Shown: piece after piece, positions 1-12,390 of the stretch | Layout of the letters: each line of letters starts with the position of its first letter | Position numbering within the stretch: position 1 is the first letter of the stretch | Origin: Dromiciops gliroides | Taxonomy: Eukaryota > Chordata > Mammalia > Microbiotheria > Microbiotheriidae | Length of the DNA stretch: 64,000 nucleotides | Direction of reading: 5' to 3' | NCBI RefSeq assembly: GCF_019393635.1 | Contig: NC_057864.1 | Coordinates: 494,634,216 to 494,698,215 of the forward strand | The notes under the pieces: model-generated | What the model was told of the DNA's origin: nothing | Databases searched by the model: none | The model's input: the letters and a program-made list of their open reading frames with translations, nothing else | Position numbers and translations under genes: made by a program

Positions 1-2819
1 AGGAGAATGGGGGCAGGGGAGGCAGGGTTTAAAAATAAAGTTGTGATTGACACTTGATGGTCAGGAGCTCCTGAGAGTGACCTGATAAGTGACAAAGGTC
101 ATTTACTTAGTGTGATACCACTGTGTCCTGAAATCCTGCTCTTTATAAAGAAGTTGCTGTTGTTGTTGTCAGTCCTTTGCTCTCGGAGAGGACCATCACA
201 CTGGGGTGTGTCATGATTTGCAGGGAATTGGGTTTAAGTGAGGGAAGGCTGTGCAAGGTCACCAGCCTCATTGTCTCCTCCAGAGCCATCCGGGTCCAGT
301 GGTGGGAGAGACATCAGGGTGACTGGATGCTTTAAGGCAATTGGGGTGGGGTTCTCAAAGCCCTGCCCAGTGCCCGTGATCCTCACGGACTCAGGCCTCT
401 AGGGTCAGCCTTCGTATAAAACTGGGTTTTATGAGCACGCAGTCATCTTAACAGGGCCTCAGTTCTGTTTGCCAGGTGAGGGCACTGACCAACAATGGCG
501 GCACGCCCTCAGGACTGGGAGGCTGGGATGAGTCTGTCTCACCTGTGGACAACTGGCAGACCTCGTGACTCACCCTTGGGCAGGGGGAAGTGGAGGAAAG
601 GCCGACAGGAGGGAGAGGGGGAGGGGGGGAAGGGAGGAGGAGAGGGAGGGGAAGGGGAGGGGGAGGGTTTTGCTCTCTGAAGGCTGTTTGGCTGATGGGG
701 ACCCCAGTGCAGAAGCCTTAGGGTGAGTAGGGGAGGAGGACTACATTTGGGGCATCCCACCTCCCACAGAGGTCTCCTCCCCCTACCTTTGCAGGGCTGG
801 CCCCCATGCCTGGAATGTTTCTATGTTCAATACTTAGAACCCCAGGTTACCTTCCAGGCTCAGCTCCAAGACCACCCCCCTTTAAGAGCCTTTCCTGAAT
901 CTCTCGGCCACTGTGTCCTTCCCTAATCACTTTGTCTTTATTTTGGGTACACCCTAGGGTGCCGGAGAGAGAGCAGTGGTTGTAGAGTCAGAAGACCTGG
1001 GCTCAAATCTCGTCTTGGATACTTATGTGTGTCACCGTGGGCAAGTCACTTAACCTTTCGGGCCTCAGTTTCCTAATTTGTACAGTAAAGGGGTTGGCCC
1101 CTTCCAGACCTCGATCTGTGTCTCTGTGTGGAATCCCTCTTAATAGAGTGGAAGCTTCTTGAGGACAGGTTTGATTCCCTTCTGCCAGTGCCTCCTCAGT
1201 ATGGTGCTAGCACACAGCGTGTGCTTAATGAACAGTGTGCATCTATCACTGTCTGACTTGAACTTTCTGAAGGGGACATATGTTTGTGGCCGGTGGGATG
1301 CATTCTAGGAACAGTCATATGTAGATCTGGAGGAGACTCGAGGTCATGGGGTCACGCCCTCATTGGACACAAGAGGAAGCAGTAGCCCAGGGATTCCAGG
1401 GGACTTTCCCAGTGCCGTGGGCTGCCAAGTGTCTGAGGTGGGATTTGCATTTGGGTATTCCTGATGCCAAGTCCTCCAAAGAAATCACTTGTGGGGTTCC
1501 TGGATTCCTGAGTAGGGGCCTTCACTAACTGTTCCTGGGGCATAATTTCAGGGATCCCCCAAAGCCCAAAGGGTGGGCTCCCTCCTGCAGAGGGCTCCCT
1601 GTAGCTTAGCTGTGTGGGCTGGGCAGTCAGGAGCCCCCAGGGCTGCCCCTTGATGTCCTCGGCTCCCTGTCCTTGCTCTACCCACCCAATGAGGAGCTCA
1701 AGGATTTCTGCATGGGGCTGAGCCCTCCCTGCCCCTGCAGGACATACTGAAGTAGTCAGAGGGCATCTTTGGTTGTGGAGAGAGCTCGGCAGAGGCGATG
1801 CCCATCGATGGGCATGGCTGGACAAATCTTAAAGGAGGGAGCCTGGAAGGACTGGTCCAGACTGACACAGTGTGAAGTGAGCAGGGCCTTGGAGATGAAC
1901 TACAATATAACTCCAGGCCTCCAGGGACACTCCATCCACAAGCACTTCCTGAGACCCTACTGTGTGCCAGGTGCTGGGGGTGCTGACCAAGAATGAGCCT
2001 GCCTGTCCTCAGGGAGTTTCCGCATGCTGAGATGGTGGGCATGGAGGCAGAAGGGGCACTCATTGTTACAGGGCAGGGTTTCTTGGGAGAGGCTTTGGGA
2101 GGGGCAACCATGGCAGAAAGGCCAGGAATGCAGGTTCAGTGTCCCAAAGGGTGGTGGCTCCAGGGGAATGCTCAGCCTATGGGCTGGCCATGTGGGTGAA
2201 GTGTTGTGGTTACACACAGCCACTACCTAGAGTCACAGGTATAGAGACTGCTAGAGCTGGAGGGACTTTAGGGACCACAGGGGAGGAAACTGAGGCTCAT
2301 AGAGGGGGTGGGACTTGCCCTCGGTCACTAAACTAGAACACAGGAGCATGGCATTTGCAGTTGGGAAGGACCTTAGCCCTCACCTAGTCTAGCCCCCTTA
2401 TTGGACAGGGGAGGAAACTGAGGCCCGAGGTTGCATAGGTTTGTCCCCAAGTGCTCCTCCTCTCCACCAGAACAGATGTCAGGCATCCCCACACTAGACT
2501 GTTGATTGGAAGGGGGCTCCTGCCTGTTTCCCCCTTTCAGATGGGACAGGGAAGTCTCTGAAGGTTCTCCCCAGCCCCCGCTGGTCTGCTCCAGGTCTGC
2601 TGGGCCTGCTGCTTGAGCCTCTCTTTGTGGGTCTTCCTTCCTCTGGTGGTCTAGCAGGCCATCCCAGAGCACATGATGGCCCAGGGAGTGAGTCACTTCT
2701 TATCAGAGGCCCCACGTGGTGGGTGGGTGCGGATATTAACATTCTTGGCAGGCACTCACCTCTCCTGGCATTTGAGGAGGATTAATCACAAGGTCATTCT
2801 CCTCCTTCACCTTGGCTAA
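1..2819. other. Left flank, no gene seen
   Basis: No exon of a known neighbour was recognised. Contains a purine-rich stretch (603-672), a MIR-type SINE (965-1125), a fragment of the CTACTGTGTGCCAGGTGCTG family (1905-2130), and two short MIR tails (2236-2345, 2370-2440). Open frames here are short and without family resemblance. Confidence 0.6.
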
Positions 2820-3013
2820 GGGTATATAGGCTGGGCAGGGCGTCCACCTCCTTTAAACACATCAAATATGGGCCCCTCTTGTCAGAGCCTTCTGATTGGC
2901 TGCGATTAGCTGGTTCTGGAGGCCGCCGGGCATTTAAGGGGAGACTCACCTGTGAGCAGGAAGCTTCCCGGGCCTGCCTTCTGACTCTGCTCTCATCACT
3001 TTGTGGAGGGGAC
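2820..3013 (+). promoter_or_regulatory. Candidate promoter and leader exon of the PRR13-like gene
   Basis: TATATA at 2823-2828, an inverted CCAAT box (ATTGGC, 2895-2900), a TATA-like TTTAAG at 2933-2938, and about 75 nt of downstream sequence ending in a plausible donor (GAC|GTATGT at 3014). It is the best promoter-like cluster upstream of the gene, but the link across 4.9 kb is inferred. Confidence 0.3.
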
Positions 3014-6000
3014 GTATGTATTTCTTGACTTAATTTCTCGATTCAGTTAATGAATTCTTGGGTGAAAGCTGTGAGGAGTGGAGGACTGCTATCTGTAGGA
3101 GTGGAGGAAGAATCGAGGGAACCCAGGGTCTTTGAAGCATTGAACAGTATTGGTGACGGGTCGGGTGCTACCATGCAAAGAGTACTGGGTTGGAAGCCTG
3201 GGGTTCGCATCCTGGCTCGGCCCCCTTTATGGACTTCCCCTCCCCAGTCTTCCTGAGCTTCAGTCTCCCTTCTTTAAATTGCAGGGATTGGACTGAGTAA
3301 TTTCCCAGGCCCCGAGCTTGGCTCAGTCCAACAAGGCCAGTGTTGGTGCCATCTTGCTTTGGGTACAGCACCATGCCTGGCACTGACGTTCAGCCAAGGA
3401 CAATCTCTGGAGGTCTGTCTGTTCTGGTGGGGTGGGGGGCAGGGGAGACTTGTTCTAGTTCTGTGACCAGGGGCAAGTCTTTGCTCTTCTGTCTATATGG
3501 CAGCAGGAGACAGGTGGCTCTCTCTGACTGTGCCACCATGGGAGGGAGAGACTTGGCCTGCTCTGGGGTGAACTCCTACTTAAAGAATCCCGGAATGGGG
3601 TGGGCACTGGAGACCGCAGCATAGGAGGATCAGCGAAGGACAGTGGGGGTGTTTCCTGAGGGGAGAGAAGGCTCAGGGGTCAAGGCTGCTACATGGGAGA
3701 GGGGTTAGCCCAGGGGTCAGGCCCCAGTAGCTCCAACCAGGGGCAATGCTGGGACATTTGAAAGAGGCCACATGGTAGGACGACCCTGGAGAGGGGTCCT
3801 GAAGTGTAATGGCAGCCCTCAGATAATGAGTTCCCCATCCCCGGATGCATTCAAGCAGGACCCTAGTCTAGGGTGTCAGGGAGGAGGTTGAAGTATGACC
3901 CACGCCAGGGCCTCTGAGGTCCCTTACAAATTGACTCTCTTAATGGGTGACATTTGGGGGCCTGTCTTTGTCTGGGAGAGGAGACACCTGGTGGTTTTGT
4001 GAGCTCTGAGAAAGGCTATTCCCTTCCCTTCTGACTGTTTGTCAGGGAGGGGACCAAGGGTTCTCTCGGCATGGGCCCGTGGTGCATAAGCTGACAGGTC
4101 TCAGCGAGGCAAGGTTCAGAGCTGGGCCCAGGACAGGTCTCGCTGAAATCTGGGGGACTCATGGCCGGAGGGTGGGCTCCTGGGGAGAGGCTGCTCTGTC
4201 CCAGCAGATCAGGGGGACTGTCTTTGGAGGCACCGAGGATTTGGGGTCTGCATTAATGGGGGAGGACCCAACAGTGAGACAGCAGGCGCGTTGTGTCGAA
4301 GCAGGCGTCGCCATTCCCCATTCGAGTTCTTTTCTCCACCCAGAACAATACATTTCAATCCACAGGCTCATTAGACCAGACTTAGAATTGGAAGGGACTG
4401 GGGGGCATGAAGTACACACCCCATTTTACACATGAGGAAACTGAGGCGCAGGGAGGTTAACTGACTTGCTCAGGGACATACAGCTGGTCAGTACCTGAGG
4501 CAAGTTCAAACCCAGGTCTTCCTGCTTCCAAGTCCTTCATGTTTCCACTGCCCCCCCCACGGCCCCCCAGTTCTGTTCAATATGAACAACGTTCATGGAG
4601 CTCACCTGCTCTGTGGGAGGAGCTCTACCAGCTTCAGTACCCATGTTGTGGGACCTCTGGTGCTGTGGGAATGGGGAGACAAGGGCTCCTTGCTATCACC
4701 TGGAACATGAACGGTGGACATAACTCATGCCTGAAGTCCCTGAGTCAAATTCTTATAGTCTGTAACAGTTTGGACTCCCTGAGAGCACGGGGCAGCTCAG
4801 CATCCTCCAATTCTCAACTCCAAGCCAGAGAGCAGCCAGGGGAAGGGCCAGGCCCCTCAACCCTCTCCTCCCTCTGCTGGGGGCAGGGGAGCTGCATGGG
4901 GGAGTGACATTTTGCTTTCTCTACAACTGTTAGCCTTTGTGAAACAATCCTTAACCTGCCTTTTCCTCATGTCTGCCACCACTGCAAAGGGTTCCAACCT
5001 TGTTGTCAACTTACCCGCCATGAGGCTTCAGGGTCTAATGTAAACTGGGCTAGACCCAGAGTTGGAAGGCCCATGTTAAAATTCCAAACTGGCACTTATT
5101 ATCTATGGGCCAGGGCAATTCATTCCTTTCTTTGAGCCTCAATTTTCCTCATCTGAAAAAATGGGAACAAAAAGAGAGATACATAAGATTCAGGATAGTT
5201 TTCAAAGTGCTTAACATATATTATTTCATTTCCTTAAATGAGATAATAATTGAGGTGATCATGATGCCACTGACATTACAGGATATGATCATTTAATCAA
5301 TAATCAGAATACAGAATCAGTCATTCTGAATTGTCCAGATGGAACTGTCCTCTAGTCCTCTCACCTCCATCTTGTCTACAAGAAAAGCAGGAGAGTCTCC
5401 ATCAAATCCTTTGCCAAAATTAAAGTCAAGTGTATCTCCATCATTTCTCTGATCTCTCAGGAACTTGGCTGAAAAAGGAAACCAGGTTCTGTTGGCACAG
5501 CCTATTTGAGCTGAAGCCATGCCAGGTCTTTGGGGTCACTGCTTCCTTTTCTGCAGGCTCACCAACCACCCCTTTAATAATGTGTCCTGGAATGTTCCTG
5601 GAAGTCAAGGTTGAGCTCGTGCTCTAGAGTTTGCAGACTCCATTCTCTTCCCATTTGGTACAACCCCAATATTTGCCCTTCTCCAATCCTGTAGCATGTC
5701 TACCTCAATGGTCACCCATACCAGCTCTTTCAGTATGGGAGGGTGTGGTTTACATGGGCCAGATGACTTGAGCTTATCAAGTGTTCCCAGGTGCTTTTTT
5801 ACTATCTCTCTGCTTATCTTGTTTCCAACTCCTTGTTAGTCATGCCTATTCTGTCCTTTCCACTCCAAAGTTCATTTCCTTGGCAGAGAAAGCATGGCAT
5901 AAATATTGCTCATCATGAGCTGGGAGGGGGTGCAGGCTCTGATTTGTCCGATTGGTCCCATGGCCCTAATCGTCTCCCAGAACAGAGCCCAAGAGGTTGG

Positions 6001-7883
6001 GTCAGTGGTCAGGCAGACTTGAAGATAGGGAGAAGAGATATTCAGAGAGGTTGCCAGGGTAAGGATGGGCATCAGGATCACCTGGATGGGCTAAGGTCAC
6101 AACTTTGCTCTCTTCAGAGCTTTCTCCCAGGGGTCCTGGCATGTGACGAAAGGTGGAATTCACAGGGAGTTCCAGAGATGGTTTGCCCTAGGAAGGCCAG
6201 GGCTGGCTTGGATGCCATCTATGGTTTCAGCCATGTGGGTGTTCCCTCCATCACCAACATGCCTTAGTAGATGGTTCCTTCCCCCCCACCCCGTCCCTTC
6301 TCTATATTTTGTATACTTGTGTGTATGTTGTCTCTCCATCTTTGCCTTCATGTCCCCAGGCCTGCTTCACACAGGGCTGTACATGAAGTAGGCAAATGCT
6401 TGGTGGTCGCTATGACCCGAATGCCCCTCCAGACTCGGGTGGCCTGTCCCACAGATGCACAGACCATGGCTGGCCAGGACCAGAACCTCCCACAGCCTGC
6501 ACTACCCTGGCAGGATCAGCAAGCACCAACCAATAAATAAACATTTATTAGGCACCTCCTACATGCCAAGTCCTGTGCCAGGTGATGGAGATACAGACAA
6601 GAAATCATTCTTGACCTCATGGGGCTTACATTCTATCATAGGAACCATCATATCCACACACAAATAAGTACATTTCAGGGGAGGGCAGAAATGTTTTTCA
6701 GAGTCTACAGTGGAGGGGCTACACAGGTCAGGGGAGTGGGTCCAGCTTCATTTCCTCTGTCCCTGCTGACCTCAGCATGTGCCTGGAAACCACATCCAGT
6801 CCTTGTAAATACTCTCCCTTCTCTTCTGCCTCTCCTCTCATTCATGCCCTTGATGTGGCCATTCACACTCCCATAAGCATGAAAGGGCCTGGCTCTCTAT
6901 CTCCAACCTGCTTGTCACTTTCATGCTATTTCCATCCTCTTCTGCTTCCCAAGCCACAGTGGTGGCCTCAGATTGTGCTTCCTTGGACAGCAGTCCATGA
7001 GCCAAACTGCAGCAGAGACCACCAACCTTCCAGTTTCTGACCTGGCTCAGTTGAGGTAGACCAGCAAGCTCCATAGAGTGTCTCATCCCACTATTTGCAG
7101 AAGAAAATGGTGCTGATGTGAGCCATGACTGAGGTCTGTGATCCTGGGGATGATGTGTGAAGGACACTTGGAAAGAAAGGGAGCAGACCTCTCGGAGGTA
7201 CAGGTCCTGTGTTCCTGCCAGCCAGGAGCACCGCAGGCATGGTCTAGGTTAGCATCATACTCTGAGCATCTCAGGAAGAGGACACAGTATGTTACACTGA
7301 GGAGATAGCAAGCAACTGAGGGTGCCACCTGCTGGTTCCTTTGGTGCCTGACCTGGGGTGAATGGGCAGGCGCCTCTGCTTTACCTTCTGCTAATTGGTG
7401 GAGCCGACCTGGAAAGAGTTCTGCCTTTTGGGACCCTTATTACTAACCACTGCCATTTCTGCAACTTCCAGGGAACGGGAAGAGTTGGAGGACCCAGAAT
7501 GAGCCTTCGGAAGTGGGTGTGTCAACAGCACCACCACTGTGGAGGCCTCAGTGTTTTCATCTGTAATATGCGAATAACAATTTACCAAGTGATGGAGTCT
7601 CTGACAAGGGACAGAGTCAACTGTGTTCTTTCCTTCTCTCTTGGGACGCTCATTCCTCTTCTTTATGCCAGTTGTCATCCATGGTCATGGAAGACCTGTC
7701 CTGAAAATCGCTAAGTGATAAAGATTAGAAAGCAGAAGGCAGGTTAGATGTACCCTCAAGAGGCAATAGAGAGAAGGGCCTTGGAAAGACAAGGGCATAA
7801 GATATTGTTTGACTGGGGGCGAGTCAGAAGGAGAGAGGGAGGATTTCCCATTCTAATAACCACCTTGCACTTCTGTATTTTAG
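3014..7883 (+). other. Probable first intron of the PRR13-like gene
   Basis: Intron status depends on the leader exon call. Holds MIR-type SINE remnants (3135-3310 plus, 4370-4545 minus, 5030-5170 plus) and a repeat containing AATAAATAAACATTTATTAGG (6525-6700). No coding signal. Confidence 0.4.
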
Positions 7884-7923
7884 GTAGCAAAAGGAGAGGC
7901 AGAAATGTGGAATCCCAATCCAG
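7884..7923 (+). CDS. PRR13-like gene, first coding exon
   Basis: The acceptor TGTATTTTAG ends at 7883, followed by 21 nt of 5' UTR, ATG at 7905-7907 (G at -3), and MWNPNP plus the first base of a Gly codon. Donor CCAG|GTATGG. A leader exon upstream is therefore required. Confidence 0.75.
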
Positions 7924-10900
7924 GTATGGCTTCAACACTCTCCCTCCCCTTCTCTGAGGGAGGGGGTGTAAGGGACCCAAAGTTCTTTTAGAGGTGTAGG
8001 ATTTAAAGCTGGCAAATTCAGGGAGATCAGCTAGTTCTATAATCAGTGGTTTTGGACCACCATAAGGAAAGCTGTCCATGAGCTAACAGGCAAAGGAATT
8101 TTCTTTTATTATTTAAAAATATTTCCCACCAAATAACAGTCAAATGATGAGATACTCTAGTGTGGAATAGTGGCTAGAGGGTGGCCTTGGAGTCCAGAAG
8201 AACAGAGTTCAAGTCACATCTCTGACGCATCTTGGCTGTAGGACCTTGGGAAAGTCTTTTACCCTCCCATTTCTCCAGGCAGCTCTAGATCCACTGTGGG
8301 CTGTCTGGAGAAGCCTGTGGCCCTTTCTCAGAATTTTGTCTCTTCAATGATTGAAGGAAAAGCTAGATCTCAGTTAAAGGTTCATGAAGATACAGGTGGA
8401 GTTGTTGCCCACTCAAATTCAGGACCCCTGGCTGGGCTAAGTGTTGAGGATACAAAGAAAGCTAAAAGACAGCTCCTGCCCTTAGGGAGCTTACTGTCTA
8501 AAGGGGGAGACAAAAGGCAAACAGTCAGACAAGTTGGAGGTTTTCCACAAAGTGAAGGTCCTCAAATTAAGGGGGATTGGGAAGGGCTTCCTGAGGAAGG
8601 CGGGGCTTTAGCTTCCCCACTTGGGGAAACCAGGATTTGGAACCAGGGTCTTGTCCAAATCCTGTCCTCTTCCTGCTGGGACAAACTGCCTTGCACCGAT
8701 ACTCTTCCGCAATGGTCTCCCTGGCAGGCGCCCTCTCTCCCCTTCGTGGGGCTGGTCCTTTCGCATCCTGTGCAAGGCAGTCTGTCCTTGGGCTCTGACT
8801 CTGAGCTTTCCAGCTGATCCTTGCAGAGCTAGGCTCTGGTGGCACCACCCCTGGGAACCAGGGTCATCTGCACAGCACTAGGAAGTAGCAAAAGGGTGAA
8901 TAGATTGGAGAGAGGGGACAGGTCCTCTGTTGTGAAGCAAACATCTTCATGAAGCCTGAGAATTCTTCTCTGCCATCTGTGGTACATGGTTTTTCTGGCT
9001 TCCCAGTCACTGGGGTGTCTCAGGCTCACAGGGAGCTCTCCAAGGTACCACCCTGACCAGGAGGTTGTTGTCATTCCCATTGTACCAATAAGGAAATGGA
9101 ACAATGGGACTCACCTTCTCTCACTTAGCAAATATGTGGCAGTCAGGACTCGAACCCAGATCTTTGGGTTCCATTTGGATTCCATAACCATTGCTCTTTT
9201 CATCGTGTCATGTCACTTCTACAGGAAACAGAATCTTTTCCCAAAGGCCTTCATGGATGAGTAAATGGACTCATTGCTCAAACACTCAGTTATTATTTTA
9301 TTTTTAAAATAATAAGGGAGCAGCATAGTACAGTTGTAGAGTTAGAGGACCTGGGTGCAAATCCCACTTCTGACAACCTTGTACCTGTGTGACTTTGGGA
9401 AGGTCCCTTCCCCTGCCTGGGCCTCAGTTTCCTCATCTGGAAAAGGGGGAGGCTGCCTGTACAAGGTGGCCTCCGAGGTCTCTTCCAGCTCCTACTCTAG
9501 AATCTTAGTTGTCTTCTGGCTCATCATCCTGTTGGAGTCAGGAAGAACATGATTCTTGGAGTGAGCACATGCACCTTTGGCAGTTTTGAGCAAGGTCCGG
9601 ACAGGGAGACTGGGCTGCTGATGCCAAGGAAGGATTTTCTGGAGGCTTCTGAAAGCTGCCCTCAGTGCCCCAAGGCTCCCTCTGGCTGGGCATCTGAGAA
9701 TGGAGGGAGCCTTTGGGAACGGAGGTGATCTGGGATATGGCTTTGGGTCCTCTTGAAATTTATTTAGGTTGGAAGAGAGAGGATTTATAAACCATCTTAC
9801 CTTTGTTCTTTTTAAAATAGGAATGCCACCACCAAATATCCAAGTCTGTCCTCCGCATCCACCCTCGGGGCCTAATGCGCCACCATGCCCCCCGCCAGGT
9901 TACCCACCTAATGTTCATCCAGGTGGCGGCCCTGGGCATCACCATCATGGCCACCCCCCCCATCCTGGCCACCATCCCCATGGCCACCCACCTCCTGGCG
10001 GCTATCCCCCTCCTCCTCCAGGCGGCCATCATGGGCCACACCATCATAAGCATCACAAACATGCCCCTGGACACCACTGCCGTAAGGTGAGTCTCCGGGG
10101 TGAGTCTGAGGCAATTCTGATGGAGCCAGAGTCCTCAGAGGGAAGCAGACAATAGAAGGATTGTTTGTCTTATCCCGATTCAACAAACATCCTGGGGGGT
10201 AGGGAGGGCAAGTATTATCCTCCCCATTTTACAGAAGTCATTAGACCTAAGGGTCCAATCCTTGTAAGTGTCCGAAATAGGGTTAGAACTCACGGTCCAA
10301 GTAACTGCCCGTCAGGGTGCTAGGTGGGAAGGGAGAACAGGGGCTATTTAACTTAGTATGGAGAAGCAGGTGAGGGGCACACGGTAGCCACCAGTATCTG
10401 AAGGGCCCCTCATCCTAAAAGACAAAGCTTCCTCTGGCTCAAGCTCTCCCTCCATCACTCCCTGCCTTCACTGCTGAGCTTCTAAATGCAGCAAACCTGT
10501 CCTGTCCTCAGCTTTCGGAAAGATAGCCTCCCCCCGCCCCTCCCCCGCCCCCCTCCCCCTCCCCGGCCGGCCCTGGCCGAAGTCACCAGTGGCTTCTGTT
10601 ACCTGCTCCTGGGGCTCTTCCTGTGGTTCCCGTCCTCCATGACCTATCTCCGACAATGGACCTCCCTTCTGAGTACTCTCTTCCCTTCCTTTCTGTGGTC
10701 CAGCTGCTACTATTTGGCGCTCTTCCTGCTTGTTGCTTGGCTGCAGCTTCTTGCCCCCAGCTGTGGGCATCGGCCAGACTCTGTCCTCCATTTTTTTCAT
10801 TTCCCCTTTACAAATCTTTTGGAGACCTTGCCTGTGACCAGAGAGGCAACGACTGCTCACCTCTCTGCAGACGACTCCCAAATGCCTATGTGTGACACGA

Positions 10901-12248
10901 TTTCTCCCTGGAGCTGCAGGCCCCCATCCCAGCCTCTCTTCTGGCTATCTCTTCCAGGCAGTGTGTGTATTGGGGGGAAGTGCATCCAGGTTTTCCTGGC
11001 TCCTGCAGTGTTGGCTCTCCCATGAAGCACCTACGGGCAGTGTCCACAACCTCTTCAGGATGGCATCTAAAGCCCTCTGTCCTCAGCCTCTTGCCAATGT
11101 GCCTTCCAAGGCTCTTCTCCAGATGCCCTTTCTCATGCTCTGTATTCCAGGGAGACTCCCAGGGCTTCTTCCCTCTTGCCTCTTGCCCTATCTCAGTGTG
11201 TCTGTGCAGTGCATCCTCTGTCTCCTCACATCTCCATCCCACAAAAAATCATGCCTTATTTCACGGTCCAGCTCAGGGGCCATGAAACCCCTCTTAGTCC
11301 TCCCCAGGAGCATGGGCTGTTTCCTGCTTCACCTCCTCTGAGCCCCTGGTATCTGGACCTCTCCTCTGTCCATCTTTGCCTTGCATCCTGCCTCTTCCTG
11401 CATATACTGAATCCATCCTATGCAATGTCAAGCTTGTTGAGAGCTGGACCTCTTGTTTCCTCATTTCACTAGCCTGAGCACAGTGCCTTGAATGCACTTC
11501 AATACCTGGAGAATGTGTCAGCTCCCCCTTCATTGGCCAGAGAACAGCCCAGCAATAGCTGGACATATGGACAGTTGAGAGGGCCCGTGACCAAAGTGCT
11601 GAGTCTCAGGAACCTGACCCATTGTCCCTCACTGGGTCTAGAATCTGAGCCTTTCCAGTTTGGAAGAACCATCCAGGGCTTGTGCTCTACCAGCGAAGTC
11701 ACTAAGACCCCAGGGTCATCTTCATGCCATGAAAAGGCATCACTCAGAGTGAGTCCTTAGTAAACATGTGTCTTGAATTGACTTGAACTGGTCTGAGGAA
11801 TGTTAGAATTCAGAGATTCAGTTCATTTACCCAATGAACTAGGAAGGGCCTGGGTTCTAGGCCAAGCTGTGGGACTCTGGGCAAGTGACCTTCCCTTCCC
11901 AGGACTCAGTTTCCTCATCTGTAAAATCTGGGGGGTTCGACTAAATGATCGCTGAAGTTTCTTCCAGCCGAAATCCCCAGTGCCCTCAAGGGACATCATT
12001 TCTGACTCTTTCTGAAGCAAAGATCAGGTCTGGGGTAACATTCCCTGCTCCTCCCCCACTTTGGTTTCAGATTCTGGGTTCCCAGGGGCCTCAAGTGCAA
12101 TCTCAGGCTCCAGAGAACGAGCCTACAGAGTGACCCTGTCCTTCATGGACCAAGGTACAGGCGCAGATTCATCCGGATGGATCCTAATAACACTTCTCTC
12201 TTTCAGCATCGTCGCCGTTCGTGTAGCTCAAGCTCCGATTCAGACTGA
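7905..12248 (+). CDS. PRR13-like proline/histidine-rich protein (whole coding span, 3 exons)
   Basis: Three exons (7905-7923, 9821-10086, 12207-12248) join in phase to give 108 residues. It starts MWNPNPG, has a Pro-rich section with two Cys (QVCPPHPPSG, PPCPPPGYPP), then a His/Gly/Pro section (GHHHHGHPPHPGHHPHGH), a His/Lys run (HHHKHHKHAPGHHCRK), and ends HRRRSCSSSSDSD. Human PRR13 (TXR1), as I recall it, has the same frame: MWNPN start, Pro-rich middle, His/Lys-rich tail, SSSSDSD end. I take it as a PRR13-family member, not PRR13 itself, since it is shorter and far richer in His. No signal peptide or membrane segment is seen. Function is unknown; His richness suggests metal or nucleic-acid binding. 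It is convergent with COL6A2. Donors GTATGG and GTGAGT and acceptors AAATAG and TTTCAG are normal, and poly(A) signals follow. Confidence 0.8.
7924..9820 (+). other. Intron of the PRR13-like gene
   Basis: Bounded by GTATGG and AAATAG. Contains MIR-type SINEs (8150-8285 plus, 9060-9190 minus, 9318-9515 plus) and an interspersed repeat of the GGATACAAAGAAA type (8430-8620). Confidence 0.7.
9821..10086 (+). CDS. PRR13-like gene, main coding exon
   Basis: Completes the split Gly codon, then 88 codons from MPPPNIQV to HHCRK. Acceptor TTTTTAAAATAG, donor AAG|GTGAGT. Codes nearly all of the Pro- and His-rich body. The open frames in the other two forward frames and antisense are shadows of its repetitive composition. 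Confidence 0.82.
10087..12206 (+). other. Intron of the PRR13-like gene, with L2 and MIR remnants
   Basis: Bounded by GTGAGT and TTTCAG. Contains a MIR-type fragment (10195-10300 minus), an L2-like segment (about 10560-11480), and a MIR-type SINE (11795-11965 plus). Confidence 0.7.
10560..11480 (+). mobile_element. Degenerate L2-type LINE fragment
   Basis: Pyrimidine-rich L2 phrases are recognisable: GAAGTCACCAGTGGCTTC, GGCATCTAAAGCCCTCTGTC, CACAAAAAATCATGCCTTAT. All frames are broken or lack the protein. Confidence 0.45.
12207..12248 (+). CDS. PRR13-like gene, last coding exon
   Basis: Acceptor CTCTCTTTCAG, then HRRRSCSSSSDSD and TGA at 12246-12248. The acidic-serine ending is the PRR13 family signature and resembles a casein kinase 2 target. 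A short 3' UTR of about 150 nt follows. Confidence 0.8.
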   Translation, partial: HRRRSCSSSSDSD

Positions 12249-12365
12249 GGTGTGACAGACAGCCTGTGGAGCCTGAAGGAGGGGCCAGCACCAGGAGAAG
12301 CTGACCACTGCTCTGCAGCTCTTCTGTGGTCTGTCTGCTCCTGCTCTTCCTGTTCTCCCACAATG

Positions 12366-12390
12366 ATTAAATGTCTGTTCTGAAATTAAA
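12366..12390 (+). promoter_or_regulatory. Paired poly(A) signals of the PRR13-like gene
   Basis: ATTAAA at 12366-12371 and 12385-12390, followed by a GT-rich element (CCGTGTCTGTGGG) from about 12397. Places the mRNA end near 12400. Confidence 0.65.

Noticed and set aside
9769..9822. ATG at 9769 as start of a longer single-exon His-rich protein
   Set aside because: It reads through the intron before a good acceptor; the spliced form gives the family's MWNPN start.
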